DNA from: Melioribacteraceae bacterium
Lineage (GTDB): Bacteria; Bacteroidota; Ignavibacteria; Ignavibacteriales; Melioribacteraceae
Reading direction: 5' to 3'
DNA: 64,000 bases
Assembly (NCBI GenBank): GCA_016342755.1
Contig: JAEINS010000003.1
Coordinates: forward strand, 225,551-289,550
Below the pieces are notes generated by a model. That model saw only the letters and a program-made list of their open reading frames with translations, made no database searches and was not told where the DNA came from. Both the position numbers and the translations under genes were made by a program. Shown here in pieces: positions 18,183 through 28,835 of the stretch. Numbering within the stretch: position 1 is the stretch's first letter; every line of letters starts with the position of its first letter.

Positions 18183-21038
18183 TTATTTAAATACTATTGA
18201 AAAACCTAATCTGATTTCTCTTGGGCTACTTACCCTTTCAGCTCTTTTATAATAATTATCTAATACATCCGTACCAAGCATTCCGCCGTCTTTACGTTCA
18301 ATTCTAGTTCTTAAATCATCAAACTGAACAGCGTTAAGAGTTTGCTCAACACTAGAAAGAGCTTCGCCCGAACTAGCATAAACAGATTTTTCATTTTCAG
18401 TATCAAACAGATTATCTATTTGAAGGAATACTGAAAGATCTAAACCGCCAACTTCAAAGAATTTTTCGAACTTGAAATCAACATTCCACTGCATCGATTT
18501 ATTAGCTGAATTTTGTTCATAAGTAATTGTTGAAAGTGTTGGAGGTAATTCTGGATAATAAGGAGTACCAGTCTGAATATTATATACAAAACCGGCAGTC
18601 CAGTTTTTTGGATCTGATATTTGAATAGTACCATTAATAAGGTGCGATCTGTCAAAACTTAAAGGAACTAAATAAGTTTCAGTTTGCTTACCAGACGCCT
18701 CACTAAAAAATAAATCTTCAGTCGGCTCAGTTCTGTTACCTTCGGCAATCTGGAAAGTATAATCTAAACTTGCCGCAAACATACTGCCGGGCGATCTTCT
18801 TTTAATGAACGAAAGAGTTACACCTTTTACATTTGAATAAGCAAGATTTGTTAAGGTTCTATACTGTCTGCCTTCGGGTGTATAAACATTCTGAGTATAA
18901 ATATAATCTCTTACGTCTTTATTAAACGCTGTTAAATCAAACTTAAAATCGTCTGTTAACTGCTGCTGTAAACCCATTTCATATTGAACTGATCTTTGCG
19001 GTTCAACATTTGGATTACCAAATCTTGGAGTAGAACCCAGGTTTGTAACAAAATACTGATTGTTAGTATATAAACTTGATAACTGTCCAATCTGATAAAA
19101 ATGTCCGTAAGAGAATCTAATAACACCGCGTTCGGTAATTGGATACGAAACACTTAATCTTGGAGAGATCATATGTTTAGGATCAACTTTTTTATTCCCG
19201 GCAATTAAATAACCGCTTCCTTCATCTGTAAGCTCCTGAGAAATAGAAGGATTATATTCCGCACCCGGATCAAAATATTCGTATCTGACACCGGCATTTA
19301 AAATAAGAGTTTTTGCAAGCTCAATTTTATCCTGCATATATGCAGCAAAGTTGGTTGGTTTTAAGTGATACGATGACGGATCGAGAGTTTTACCTCGTAC
19401 TATTGGTAAATCAGTTCCATAAATAGCATCAGTATAATTTAATGGGAAATAATATTTTTGACCGTTAAAATCATACTCTTTCTCGAAAGTTATTGTATAA
19501 CCATCTCTTCTAACATCATGTTTTCTATATTCAACACCAGCTTTTACTTCATGAATACCAAATAACTGGGCAACTACATCAGCTTTAATACCGCGTGTAA
19601 TTGTTTTACGCTCCGAACGGTAATTAACTGTTCCGCCGGTGTAGTATAAAGTGTTACCCCATGTCTGCGAATAAAAACCAGGAAGATATCTTGGATCATT
19701 TTCATCTTCATATAAGTAATAATCAACGGCTTTTTCAGAATACGATCCCTTTATAGTATAGAATATTCTATCGTTTATTGTATGTGTTAAATCTAATGCA
19801 TGTACAATTCCCTTATCGTAATAAGTCGCGTTTCCATCAGGATTGTATCTGTAAGTTCTTAAACCGTCCCCATCCTTGTATTCAGAATAATCAGAAACCA
19901 ATTCATATTTAAGTTTAATTAATGAACTGAAATTATGCGAAATATTACCCTGAATATTATAACTGTGAGAAGGGTTTAGAGCTACAATAGCTCCGTCGCC
20001 TGTTGGCAGACCATTACTGTCCGCAGGTGAATGGTAGGGATTAAAAAAATATGGATCAGTTGCCGATCCGGTTCTTGAATCTGAAGAAGCAAAGTTATCC
20101 GGAGTTAAATAAGAATCAGTTGTGTTATAGATTCTCTGACCGTAATACGAACCTTTGAAGTCGCTATAAATACCAGATACAAAAAACTTAGTATTGTTTG
20201 AAAAAGGAATCGGTCCGCCAAAAGTACCTTCTAATCTTGATCTATTTAAAACATCTATATCATCAATATTGTTAAAAAGTTCATCACGTGAAGAAACATA
20301 ATCACCTGCATAACCTCTTAAACTGAATGAATATTTGTTCCCGCCTTCTTTAGTAACATAGTTAACAACACCAGAAAGAGCATTACCAAATTCAGCACTA
20401 AATGTTCCGGTAGAAACAGAAACTTCCTGAACCGCGTTAGTTGCTACTCCAACCGATTTACTATTACCAAACGGATCGTTTACAGAAAGACCATTTAACT
20501 GAAACGAAATTTCATCACTTCTACCGCCTCTAACATGTAATGTACCATCATCACCCTGAACTACACCGGCCTGAAGTTTAATAACATCAGTAATGTTATC
20601 AACCGGAAGCGCATCGATAGTTTCAGAAGTAATTGCCACAGTAGGGTTTGTTAAATCCTGTCTGATAAGCGGATTTCTTTCACCCTGAACTATAATAGCA
20701 TCCAGTTCAATATCACCCGAAGATAGTTCGAATTCAAGGTTAGTTGTAAAACCAACGTTTATTCTAACATCCGATATAGTAAGCTTTTGGTAACCAACGT
20801 AAGACGCGGTTACAGAATATACTCCCGGAGGAATATTTAATATTACAAAGTTACCATCAATATCTGAAGCTGTACCAATTGTAGTTCCATTAACCAGAAC
20901 ATTGGCAAATGGAATTCCTTCATCAAGTCCTAAATCTTTAATAACGCCCATAATTTTACCCGTTGACTGGGAATATATCTGGGAGGCAGATATTAAACTT
21001 AGAAGGAAAATAAAAATCAGAAGTTTCGTTTTCTTCAT
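18183..21038 (-). CDS. TonB-dependent receptor with carboxypeptidase-regulatory N-domain (module copy 1)
   Basis: Outer-membrane transporter, 951 aa, first gene of module copy 1. Signal peptide, then a carboxypeptidase-regulatory-like domain (TGKIMGVIKDLGLDEGIPFA, about 25-110), a plug (RQDLTNPTVAITSETIDALP; LHVRGGRSDEISFQLNGL) and a long barrel ending in EIRLGFSIVFK. GAGGT precedes the ATG. Its stop overlaps the next gene's first possible ATG. The plug and barrel align with the copy at 10450 (shared GVVQGDDGTLHVRGGRS-type and EFGNALSGVVN segments). Substrate is unknown. Confidence 0.9.
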   Translation of the reverse strand: MKKTKLLIFIFLLSLISASQIYSQSTGKIMGVIKDLGLDEGIPFANVLVNGTTIGTASDIDGNFVILNIPPGVYSVTASYVGYQKLTISDVRINVGFTTNLEFELSSGDIELDAIIVQGERNPLIRQDLTNPTVAITSETIDALPVDNITDVIKLQAGVVQGDDGTLHVRGGRSDEISFQLNGLSVNDPFGNSKSVGVATNAVQEVSVSTGTFSAEFGNALSGVVNYVTKEGGNKYSFSLRGYAGDYVSSRDELFNNIDDIDVLNRSRLEGTFGGPIPFSNNTKFFVSGIYSDFKGSYYGQRIYNTTDSYLTPDNFASSDSRTGSATDPYFFNPYHSPADSNGLPTGDGAIVALNPSHSYNIQGNISHNFSSLIKLKYELVSDYSEYKDGDGLRTYRYNPDGNATYYDKGIVHALDLTHTINDRIFYTIKGSYSEKAVDYYLYEDENDPRYLPGFYSQTWGNTLYYTGGTVNYRSERKTITRGIKADVVAQLFGIHEVKAGVEYRKHDVRRDGYTITFEKEYDFNGQKYYFPLNYTDAIYGTDLPIVRGKTLDPSSYHLKPTNFAAYMQDKIELAKTLILNAGVRYEYFDPGAEYNPSISQELTDEGSGYLIAGNKKVDPKHMISPRLSVSYPITERGVIRFSYGHFYQIGQLSSLYTNNQYFVTNLGSTPRFGNPNVEPQRSVQYEMGLQQQLTDDFKFDLTAFNKDVRDYIYTQNVYTPEGRQYRTLTNLAYSNVKGVTLSFIKRRSPGSMFAASLDYTFQIAEGNRTEPTEDLFFSEASGKQTETYLVPLSFDRSHLINGTIQISDPKNWTAGFVYNIQTGTPYYPELPPTLSTITYEQNSANKSMQWNVDFKFEKFFEVGGLDLSVFLQIDNLFDTENEKSVYASSGEALSSVEQTLNAVQFDDLRTRIERKDGGMLGTDVLDNYYKRAERVSSPREIRLGFSIVFK

Positions 21039-21656
21039 AATTACCTCAAAAAAAATAAATTTAATTAATTTGTATTTATATAATTTTAATAATGTTTATC
21101 AATAATAGATTTCTCAGTCGCTTTGCTTCTTCGAAATTACAATTCACTCTTTACGTCATGTCGGTCTTCTTTTAGCCGGCATCCAAACTAGATTTCTCAC
21201 ACTCACTTATGTTCGGTTCGAAATGACAATTCAATCATCTGTCTTGTCGAGAACTCAACTTGCACTAGATTCTAGCATTCATTCTATCTGTCATTCCGAA
21301 CAGTTTTATAGTGAGGAATCTTTTTTTAGATTTCTCAGTTGTTTACTCCTTCGAAATAACAACTTTAGTGCTTAATCTAAATTAAAATATCTGAAACACT
21401 ATTTTATAATATTTTAGATATCTCAAGCTTTCAAATTTTTAAGTGCAAATTTATGTAAGATGAAAATATAGAGCACAAACATTTTTTAGACTTCGATACG
21501 CTTCGCTACTCAGTCTGACATTTGTTTCAAATCTAATGCCGGTTCGCTTTTAGCTATCATCTAAACTAGATTTCTCAGACGCCTTCTTCTTAAAAATGAC
21601 AATGTAAGCTGACTATTTTAATCTTCAAAATTTGTAAGAACTGAATAATATTATAT
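21039..21656. repeat. Gene-free stretch packed with decayed R1-type repeats
   Basis: No coding frame is credible. At least four partial copies of the dispersed repeat are visible, all built around AGATTTCTCA and ending in GAAAT(G/A)ACAA: near 21107-21145, 21187-21230, 21287-21361 (the best, starting TGTCATTCCGAACAG) and 21561-21602. A related motif, cttcgatacgcttcgctact, sits at 21490-21509. The promoter of the TonB module must lie at the left end, but I cannot place it. Confidence 0.6.
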
Positions 21657-21689
21657 AAAGATGACATCTTTTGCAGAGATGTCATCTTT
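21657..21689. terminator. Strong bidirectional hairpin
   Basis: A 13-bp perfect stem, aaagatgacatct (21657-21669) with agatgtcatcttt (21677-21689), and a 7-base loop. The same arm sequence forms the hairpin at 27196-27228. It does not directly follow a recognised gene; the stretch 21690-21852 lies between this and the next hairpin. Confidence 0.6.
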
Positions 21690-21852
21690 ACTAACTAAAA
21701 TCATATTATCTGTATAGGAAAAAAGGTTATTGATAAATGAATAGTTTATACAGTTTCTTGCAATAAAAAATTGTACAAATCTATAATTCCATTCAATAAG
21801 TTGAATTGTATAGACATCATTTAATAATCTCAAACTTTTCCCCATGAATAAT

Positions 21853-21886
21853 AAAGATGCTGAACATTTAAATGAACAGCATCTTT
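21853..21886 (-). terminator. Terminator of the FG-GAP protein gene
   Basis: A 10-bp stem, aaagatgctg (21853-21862) with cagcatcttt (21877-21886), starting 12 bases past the stop codon at 21899 on the minus strand. Confidence 0.8.
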
Positions 21887-21898
21887 TTAAGTTCTAAA

Positions 21899-23887
21899 CT
21901 ATTTAAGTAATGTCATCTTTATTTGTTTAGAGAAATTACCATATGTAAATCTTGCTATATAATGTCCACTTGCAACTTTTTGTCCGGCATTATTAGTACC
22001 GTTCCAAGCCATTGAATGTACACCTTTTTTATAATCTTGTGCATCAACTAAAGATCTAACTTCTCTGCCAAGCATATCATAAACTTTTAGAGAAACTTTT
22101 TTATCTAAAGGTAATGTAAAAGAAATATTTGTAGTCGGGTTAAACGGATTAGGATAATTTTGCTCTAATCTATAATCATCCGGAGTAACTACTCCTAATA
22201 ATTGTTCGCTGAAACCAGTTGTACCGTCATATTCAAATAATCTGACAGATATTCTGTATTCATTAAAAGTTTTATAACTGTTTGGTTCATCATATTCCCA
22301 TGTATTTAGAGAATCTACCCAGTTATAAAATTTAACAGTAATCGAATCATAAACTGATTGTTCAGAAATAACTATTTCACGTTTTCCGTCACCATCCAAA
22401 TCAACATCATCGGCGTAAATATAAGCTGTAAAAGGAGTTTCAGATTTAGTAGTATCAATTATAGAAGGATCAAAAGCATAAGTAGTATCTATTGTACTCA
22501 CTGTATCGGCTACAAAAGTAGTATCAAAAGTTGTAGTAGATTTACCATTATAAATTTCATAAACAGCATAAACATCACCGGCATCACCAGCATAAACTAC
22601 ATTTGCTTCATAACTTTCTTTATCAATAAGACTTCCTTCGCCTTTATATTGAAGAGAAACAATGTTTAATCCCTGAGGACCGCCAGTATAAATTTCGTCT
22701 TTTCCATCCTGATTAACATCACCTTTTACACATGCCCAGAATCCGGCTGCTGTTCTTCCGGCAAGAGCTGCTAATTCAGTGTTAGGACCTATAATTCCAA
22801 AGTTTTGAGTTTGTGAAGTACTATCCCAGTAATAAACTCCTTTATCTTCTGTACCAAAACTATGACAGGTTAAATCCCAGCCATTAGTATAAGCTGTACC
22901 AAAAATTTCGTCTCTTCCATCACCGTTAACATCCGCAGCAGTAATACCAAAATAACTACAAGCATCAGTAGGAAGATATTCCCAATAAGTACCATTCGAT
23001 TTTGCTTCCGCATTATCAGCAGCTACCGGATATGTATACGAATCTGGTCCGTTTACATCAATAGACCACATTCCATAATATAACCAAACGTGATTTATTA
23101 ATTCAGTTGTACCGTCACCATCTATATCAGCAGGAATTGTATTCCAGTAAGAGTTACCAGCACCAAAATCACCGCCATTTGTGCTATTATCCGGTTTTCC
23201 ACCTTCAATAACTATACTAGCGAAACCTGGAAAACTGTTTGCTACACCAAGAATTAAAACGTCTTGTCTTGGAGCTGCTCCATGAGGTATAATTTCTGTT
23301 CTTCCGTCACCATCATAATCGCCAACTGCTAAATACTCTCTGGTAAAACGTAAACCTTCACGTCCGCCGGCAGCTTCTAACATTGTTGGAGTAATATAAA
23401 ACGCCGGTGCTGTTCCCCAGTCTGTTCCGTTCCACTCATAAAGAGAAATACGGCCAACACTACCATCAGGATTAACAACTCCGTTTCTTTCAAAAATAAT
23501 TTCTTGATTTCCGTCACCGTCACAGTCACCAACTCTAGGATAACGTGGTGTTGAACCTGAACTAGTTGTATCAACAGGTGAAGACCAAACAACTTCTAAT
23601 ACACCTTCGTCTGCATTATACTCCATAACATGAACACGACCGCCATTAGAATAATCAGTAGAAATAACTTCCTGAACACCATCATTATCAGGATCTGCTA
23701 CGATTACCCTGCGCACACCAAGATCGTCTGCATAAGGTAAATGTGACGCTGCTAATGAATCTAACCCTTCGGGTGAAGGAACTGTAAATGTTGCCATTGT
23801 ATTGGCAGTGATTGGATCTGTTGTTTGAGCGTTAGTAGTAACTGCAATAAACATCAGAAGTGTTAAAGCTAGTAAAGTTTTTTTCAT
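21899..23887 (-). CDS. Secreted FG-GAP/VCBS repeat protein with T9SS type A sorting domain
   Basis: Exported protein of 662 aa, probably a surface beta-propeller. A signal peptide (KKTLLALTLLMFIAVTTNAQ) is followed by at least six FG-GAP-like calcium motifs: DPDNDGVQE, DCDGDGNQE, DYDGDGRTE, DIDGDGTTE, DVNGDGRDE, DVNQDGKDE. The C-terminus is a textbook T9SS sorting domain: LEQNYPNPFNPTTNISF, KVYDMLGREV and the ending KQIKMTLLK. I start at the ATG at 23887 because GGGGAAAG precedes it; an upstream in-frame ATG at 23899 would overlap that site. Single gene, closed by a terminator. Binding partner is unknown. Confidence 0.9.
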   Translation of the reverse strand: MKKTLLALTLLMFIAVTTNAQTTDPITANTMATFTVPSPEGLDSLAASHLPYADDLGVRRVIVADPDNDGVQEVISTDYSNGGRVHVMEYNADEGVLEVVWSSPVDTTSSGSTPRYPRVGDCDGDGNQEIIFERNGVVNPDGSVGRISLYEWNGTDWGTAPAFYITPTMLEAAGGREGLRFTREYLAVGDYDGDGRTEIIPHGAAPRQDVLILGVANSFPGFASIVIEGGKPDNSTNGGDFGAGNSYWNTIPADIDGDGTTELINHVWLYYGMWSIDVNGPDSYTYPVAADNAEAKSNGTYWEYLPTDACSYFGITAADVNGDGRDEIFGTAYTNGWDLTCHSFGTEDKGVYYWDSTSQTQNFGIIGPNTELAALAGRTAAGFWACVKGDVNQDGKDEIYTGGPQGLNIVSLQYKGEGSLIDKESYEANVVYAGDAGDVYAVYEIYNGKSTTTFDTTFVADTVSTIDTTYAFDPSIIDTTKSETPFTAYIYADDVDLDGDGKREIVISEQSVYDSITVKFYNWVDSLNTWEYDEPNSYKTFNEYRISVRLFEYDGTTGFSEQLLGVVTPDDYRLEQNYPNPFNPTTNISFTLPLDKKVSLKVYDMLGREVRSLVDAQDYKKGVHSMAWNGTNNAGQKVASGHYIARFTYGNFSKQIKMTLLK

Positions 23888-24352
23888 AACTTTCCCCATA
23901 TTTTAATTATTGAATAATTAATTGCTTTATCTATTAGTGATAAGTTGATAAGAACGTCTTTTAGTAATTTCAACAGTTGAAAAAACTAAGTGTTTAAAAT
24001 AGCATAGTTACAATCTTAAATCAACTTTATAAATAAAATATTTTTACCATTTGAATACTATTGAATGATAAGTAATATTTATTCATTTGACTCATATAAA
24101 AAATAATATCTCCCGTTTTACTTTATAAAGACACCAATATCGCCCTCAAATAGTTTAATTATTAAGGCATGGAGCAGGGTGATATTTCTTTATTTTTGTG
24201 TACATATTTATCCTAAATAAAGATAGGATTGGTCAAATAATGAAATAATTAAGATGTTTTTATCCACATTTCATAAATAATCACGTATAATTCCAAGATT
24301 TAGTATATTTGAAAGCTTAATTTTTTTTGATGTTCAAACAAATGGAGGAGCA
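23888..24352. promoter_or_regulatory. Divergent promoter region with an imperfect inverted repeat
   Basis: AT-rich 465-base region between the FG-GAP gene and the phosphomutase gene. For the plus-strand gene a Bacteroidota-type -7 box, tatatttg, lies at 24304-24311, about 40 bases before the ATG; I see no matching -33 box. An inverted repeat aatatcgccct (24136-24146) with agggtgatatt (24176-24186) forms an 11-bp stem with one G-U pair and a 29-base loop; it could be an operator, an attenuator or a small transcript. Confidence 0.35.
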
Positions 24353-25705
24353 ATGCCTACCTTAATGGTTAGTGTTTCTGGAATTAGAGGAATTGTAGGA
24401 GATGGATTAGATCCGCATACAATTGTTAAATATACTTCTGCATATTCTGATTTTTGCGGAAAGGGAAAAATAATTGTCGGGCGCGATGCCCGTATAACTG
24501 GCGAGATGGTAAATAGTATTATAACCGGAACTCTTTTAGCAAAAGGAAATGATGTAATTGATATCGGTATATGCCCTACTCCGACTGTACTTTATAATGT
24601 AAAAAAACTTGGAGCCGTTGGCGGAATTGCAATTTCGGCTTCTCACAATCCTAACGAATGGAATGCTTTAAAGCTGCTTAATAGCAAAGGCGAGTTTATG
24701 ACACTTGAAGAAAATAAACAAATGTTAGAATTACTTAATACTTCAAATGAAAAATATGAATTGTGGGATAAAATAGGCAAACTGACTTCCTTTGCGGACG
24801 GCTTAAAAAACCATATGCACGAAGTTCTTAAAATGAAATATATAGATGTAGAAGCTATAAGAAAAAGAAAGTTCAAAGTTTTACTGGATTGTGTAAACGG
24901 TGCAGGCGTTTATATAATGAGCGAACTGTTAAAAGAATTTGGCTGTGAAGTTATTGAATTAAATTGTGAAAAAAGCGGAATCTTTCCCAGACTACCGGAA
25001 CCAATCCCGGAAAACCTTACCAAAACTATGGAAGCTGTAAAAATGCATGGTGCCGATTTAGGTGTTGTTGTTGATCCTGATGTTGACAGGTTAGTATTAA
25101 TAACTGATAAAGGTGAACCATTCAGCGAAGAAAATACAATAGCGCAGGCTGTTAGATTTGTACTTTCAAAAGAGAAAGGCAGCGTAGTTGTAAACTTATC
25201 AACTACCAGAGCCGTAGATGATATAGCGAAAAAATTTAATTGCAAAGTTTTCCGTTCACCGGTTGGCGAAGCGAATGTTGTTTCAAAAATGCAGGAAGTA
25301 GATGCTGTAATAGGCGGCGAAGGAAGCGGAGGAGTTATTTTTCCGGCTCTTCAATATGGCAGAGATGCATTAGTTGGTACTGCAATAGTTCTGCAGCACT
25401 TAGTAGAATTTGGCGGCAGCATTAGTGAATTAAAAGACGCTATGCCGATTTATTTTATTGCCAAAAGAAAAATTAAACTTGGCGATGTAAATCCGGACGC
25501 AATTATTGAAAAGTTAATTAGTAAATATAATAGTGAATCGATAAATACTGAAGATGGTTTACGCATAGATGCTGAAGATCACTGGGTACATTTTAGAAAA
25601 TCGAACACAGAGCCAATTATACGCTGTATAGCTGAGGCTAAAACTGAAGATCAGGCAAATGCCTTTATTGATAAGTATTTTAGTGAGATTAAAGAATTAA
25701 TGTAA
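24353..25705 (+). CDS. Phosphoglucosamine/phosphomannomutase (GlmM/ManB type)
   Basis: Alpha-D-phosphohexomutase, 450 aa, interconverting hexose- or hexosamine-6- and 1-phosphate to feed UDP-GlcNAc or GDP-mannose synthesis. All four family sites are present: the catalytic phosphoserine loop ISASHNPNEWN, the metal loop DPDVDRL, the sugar loop GGEGSGG and the C-terminal phosphate loop RKSNTEPIIR. GGAG lies 6 bases before the ATG. Sequence alone does not fix the sugar; similar Bacteroidota proteins are usually called phosphoglucosamine mutase. It is a single plus-strand gene convergent with the NfeD gene. Confidence 0.9.
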   Translation: MPTLMVSVSGIRGIVGDGLDPHTIVKYTSAYSDFCGKGKIIVGRDARITGEMVNSIITGTLLAKGNDVIDIGICPTPTVLYNVKKLGAVGGIAISASHNPNEWNALKLLNSKGEFMTLEENKQMLELLNTSNEKYELWDKIGKLTSFADGLKNHMHEVLKMKYIDVEAIRKRKFKVLLDCVNGAGVYIMSELLKEFGCEVIELNCEKSGIFPRLPEPIPENLTKTMEAVKMHGADLGVVVDPDVDRLVLITDKGEPFSEENTIAQAVRFVLSKEKGSVVVNLSTTRAVDDIAKKFNCKVFRSPVGEANVVSKMQEVDAVIGGEGSGGVIFPALQYGRDALVGTAIVLQHLVEFGGSISELKDAMPIYFIAKRKIKLGDVNPDAIIEKLISKYNSESINTEDGLRIDAEDHWVHFRKSNTEPIIRCIAEAKTEDQANAFIDKYFSEIKELM

Positions 25706-25711
25706 GATTAA

Positions 25712-25742
25712 GAATCCCAACTTTTTTTAAAAGTCGGGATTC
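25712..25742. terminator. Shared terminator between convergent genes
   Basis: gaatcccaac (25712-25721) pairs with gtcgggattc (25733-25742), with one A-C mismatch on the plus strand and a G-U pair on the minus strand. It sits between the convergent phosphomutase and NfeD genes. Confidence 0.6.
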
Positions 25743-25748
25743 AATTAA

Positions 25749-27059
25749 TTAAACATCTTCCCTTACAACAATTTTAGAACCATCCATCCTGGTTACAATT
25801 ACCTTTGTAGTTTTAACAATATAATCACCTTCAGTAACCACATCTATTCGTTTAGAATCAATTACGGCAGTCCCGGACGGTCTTAAATCAGTTAACGCAA
25901 TCCCGCTTTTCCCGGTTAAGTCTACAACATCAGGTTCGGCTGTATATCCACTATGGCTTGTTATATCCTGATCGAGAATAAGTCTGTTAAACATTTTTGA
26001 TTTTGGCAGAAATTTAAGAAGTACAACAACTAAAATTACCGTTAATATAAATGAACCGGCTAACTGGACTAATGCGGTTTGAATCAATCCCATATTAAGA
26101 AAATCGAAATCCGGTAATAATCCCATAAACAGACTTCCAATAATCAAGACAACACCGGCAATACCGGCAATACCAAATCCCGGAATAATAAATATTTCAG
26201 CAATTAGCAGAGAGACTCCTATTAAAAACAAAACTATTTCTAATATTGAAGCTAACTCTAAAATATAATGTGAACCAAAGAAAATAGTTAAAGCAATAAC
26301 TGCGGCAGAACCAGGTAATCCCCAACCGGGAGTTTTCATTTCTGTAAACATTCCAACCATACCTATCATTAATAATACAGAAGTTATAATAGGATTCTGA
26401 ATAAATCTTAAAACCTCTTCTGCCCAGTTAGAATCATCTCTTATTATATCTGCGTTTTCCAGTCCGTAGGCTTCCAATACTTCATCAATATTAGAGATTA
26501 TTGTATCAGCTATTCCCCATTTAACAGCCTCTTTAGATGTAAGGGTTACAAGCTGTGTGCTGTCTACAAGTCCTTCTATTACTAATCTTTCGTCTACCAT
26601 GCCTTCTGCTATGTTTGTAGGACGGCCGTTTCTTTCGGCTGTTGCTCTCATTTCCGAGCGCATATAAGACTGCGATTTTTCCGATTGTTTTGTACCAGCT
26701 CCATCAACAACTGTTGTGGCACCAATAGAAGCACCCGGTACCATTACTACTTTTTCACACGAAAGAGATATAAGTGCTCCGGCACTAATTGCGCGTTTAT
26801 CAATAAACGCAATAGTTTTAACTTTACTGTTAAGAATTGCATCTTTAATTTGCGTGGCAGCGTCTACACGTCCGCCAAAAGTATTAATCCTAAATATTAT
26901 TGCGTCCGCAAAATTATCTTCAGCCTCAGTTACAACCCGTTTTACATAAGGAGCCAATCCAAGATCAATCACTCCTTCAATCTGGGCTACATAAACTTTT
27001 TGATCTTGAGATATAACTAAGCTTGATAAAAACAGAAATAATAGTAGTATATTTTTCAC
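25749..27059 (-). CDS. NfeD-family membrane-bound ClpP-class serine protease
   Basis: Full-length NfeD1b-type protein, 436 aa. A signal peptide or N-terminal anchor (NILLLFLFLSSLVIS) is followed by a ClpP-like serine protease domain (about 20-225) with the nucleophile in RAISAGALISLS. Next come four or five membrane segments (about 230-350) and a C-terminal OB-fold NfeD domain (about 370-436, GKSGIALTDLRPSGTAVI). Family members cleave membrane proteins and are often paired with a stomatin partner; no stomatin gene is visible here. I could not confidently assign the dyad lysine. It is probably separately transcribed from yajC. Confidence 0.9.
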   Translation of the reverse strand: MKNILLLFLFLSSLVISQDQKVYVAQIEGVIDLGLAPYVKRVVTEAEDNFADAIIFRINTFGGRVDAATQIKDAILNSKVKTIAFIDKRAISAGALISLSCEKVVMVPGASIGATTVVDGAGTKQSEKSQSYMRSEMRATAERNGRPTNIAEGMVDERLVIEGLVDSTQLVTLTSKEAVKWGIADTIISNIDEVLEAYGLENADIIRDDSNWAEEVLRFIQNPIITSVLLMIGMVGMFTEMKTPGWGLPGSAAVIALTIFFGSHYILELASILEIVLFLIGVSLLIAEIFIIPGFGIAGIAGVVLIIGSLFMGLLPDFDFLNMGLIQTALVQLAGSFILTVILVVVLLKFLPKSKMFNRLILDQDITSHSGYTAEPDVVDLTGKSGIALTDLRPSGTAVIDSKRIDVVTEGDYIVKTTKVIVTRMDGSKIVVREDV

Positions 27060-27195
27060 TGGAAACCCCGGCAGTTAAATTTAATTATCTTCAATGTAAG
27101 ATTTTTATTTCTGAATCATAACTATAATTGGGGTTAATTGTCAAGAGGAAAGTAAATAAGCGGATAAGAGATTTTGAATATCAACTATATTTATA

Positions 27196-27228
27196 AAAGA
27201 TGACATCTTTTTGAAAGATGTCATCTTT
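27196..27228 (-). terminator. Terminator of the tgt-yajC operon
   Basis: A 15-bp perfect stem, aaagatgacatcttt (27196-27210) with aaagatgtcatcttt (27214-27228), and a 3-base loop, starting 11 bases past the yajC stop. It shares its arm sequence with the hairpin at 21657. Confidence 0.8.
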
Positions 27229-27238
27229 GTATTAAAAA

Positions 27239-27562
27239 TTATTTTTTTACTTCAACATTTTTATCGTTAACAACATTAACGGCTTGTCTATCGAAAGTAA
27301 TTTTAATATTATTACCAACATCAACCAAAATAGTTTTTTCTTCAAGACCAGCAACTGTTCCGTGCATTCCGCCGCTTGTAACAACTTTATCACCTTTTTT
27401 AAGTGCTTCTATCATTGCTGTTCTTTCTTTTGCACGTTTCTGCTGTGGTCTTATAATCATAAAATAAAAAATTGCGAAAATTGCACCGAACATAATAAGT
27501 GTGCTTACCATACTTCCGCCGCCCTGCTCACCGCCTGGCTGCATTGCTAATAAAAAGTCCAT
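27239..27562 (-). CDS. yajC: Preprotein translocase subunit YajC
   Basis: Small Sec accessory protein (107 aa) associated with SecDF in the inner membrane. One transmembrane helix (about 17-38, STLIMFGAIFAIFYFMIIRP) is followed by the family signature RPQQKRAKER and the beta-rich domain GDKVVTSGGMHGTVAGL. Its ATG directly follows the tgt stop codon (TAAATG), and AAGGAG within the end of tgt gives the ribosome site, so the two are translationally linked, as in many bacteria. Confidence 0.96.
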   Translation of the reverse strand: MDFLLAMQPGGEQGGGSMVSTLIMFGAIFAIFYFMIIRPQQKRAKERTAMIEALKKGDKVVTSGGMHGTVAGLEEKTILVDVGNNIKITFDRQAVNVVNDKNVEVKK

Positions 27563-28747
<1,185 letters not shown>

Positions 28748-28835
28748 TTACAAAGATAAGGGAAAAGAGAGTAAAAAAGAAATGTTAGAAAATCTATAAT
28801 TTTACACTGCCAAAATGTATAATAACAAAATTTTA

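Noticed and set aside
18183..18183. ATG at 18183 as start of the large secreted protein
   Set aside because: Possible by overlap with the receptor stop, but the ribosome site favours 18156.
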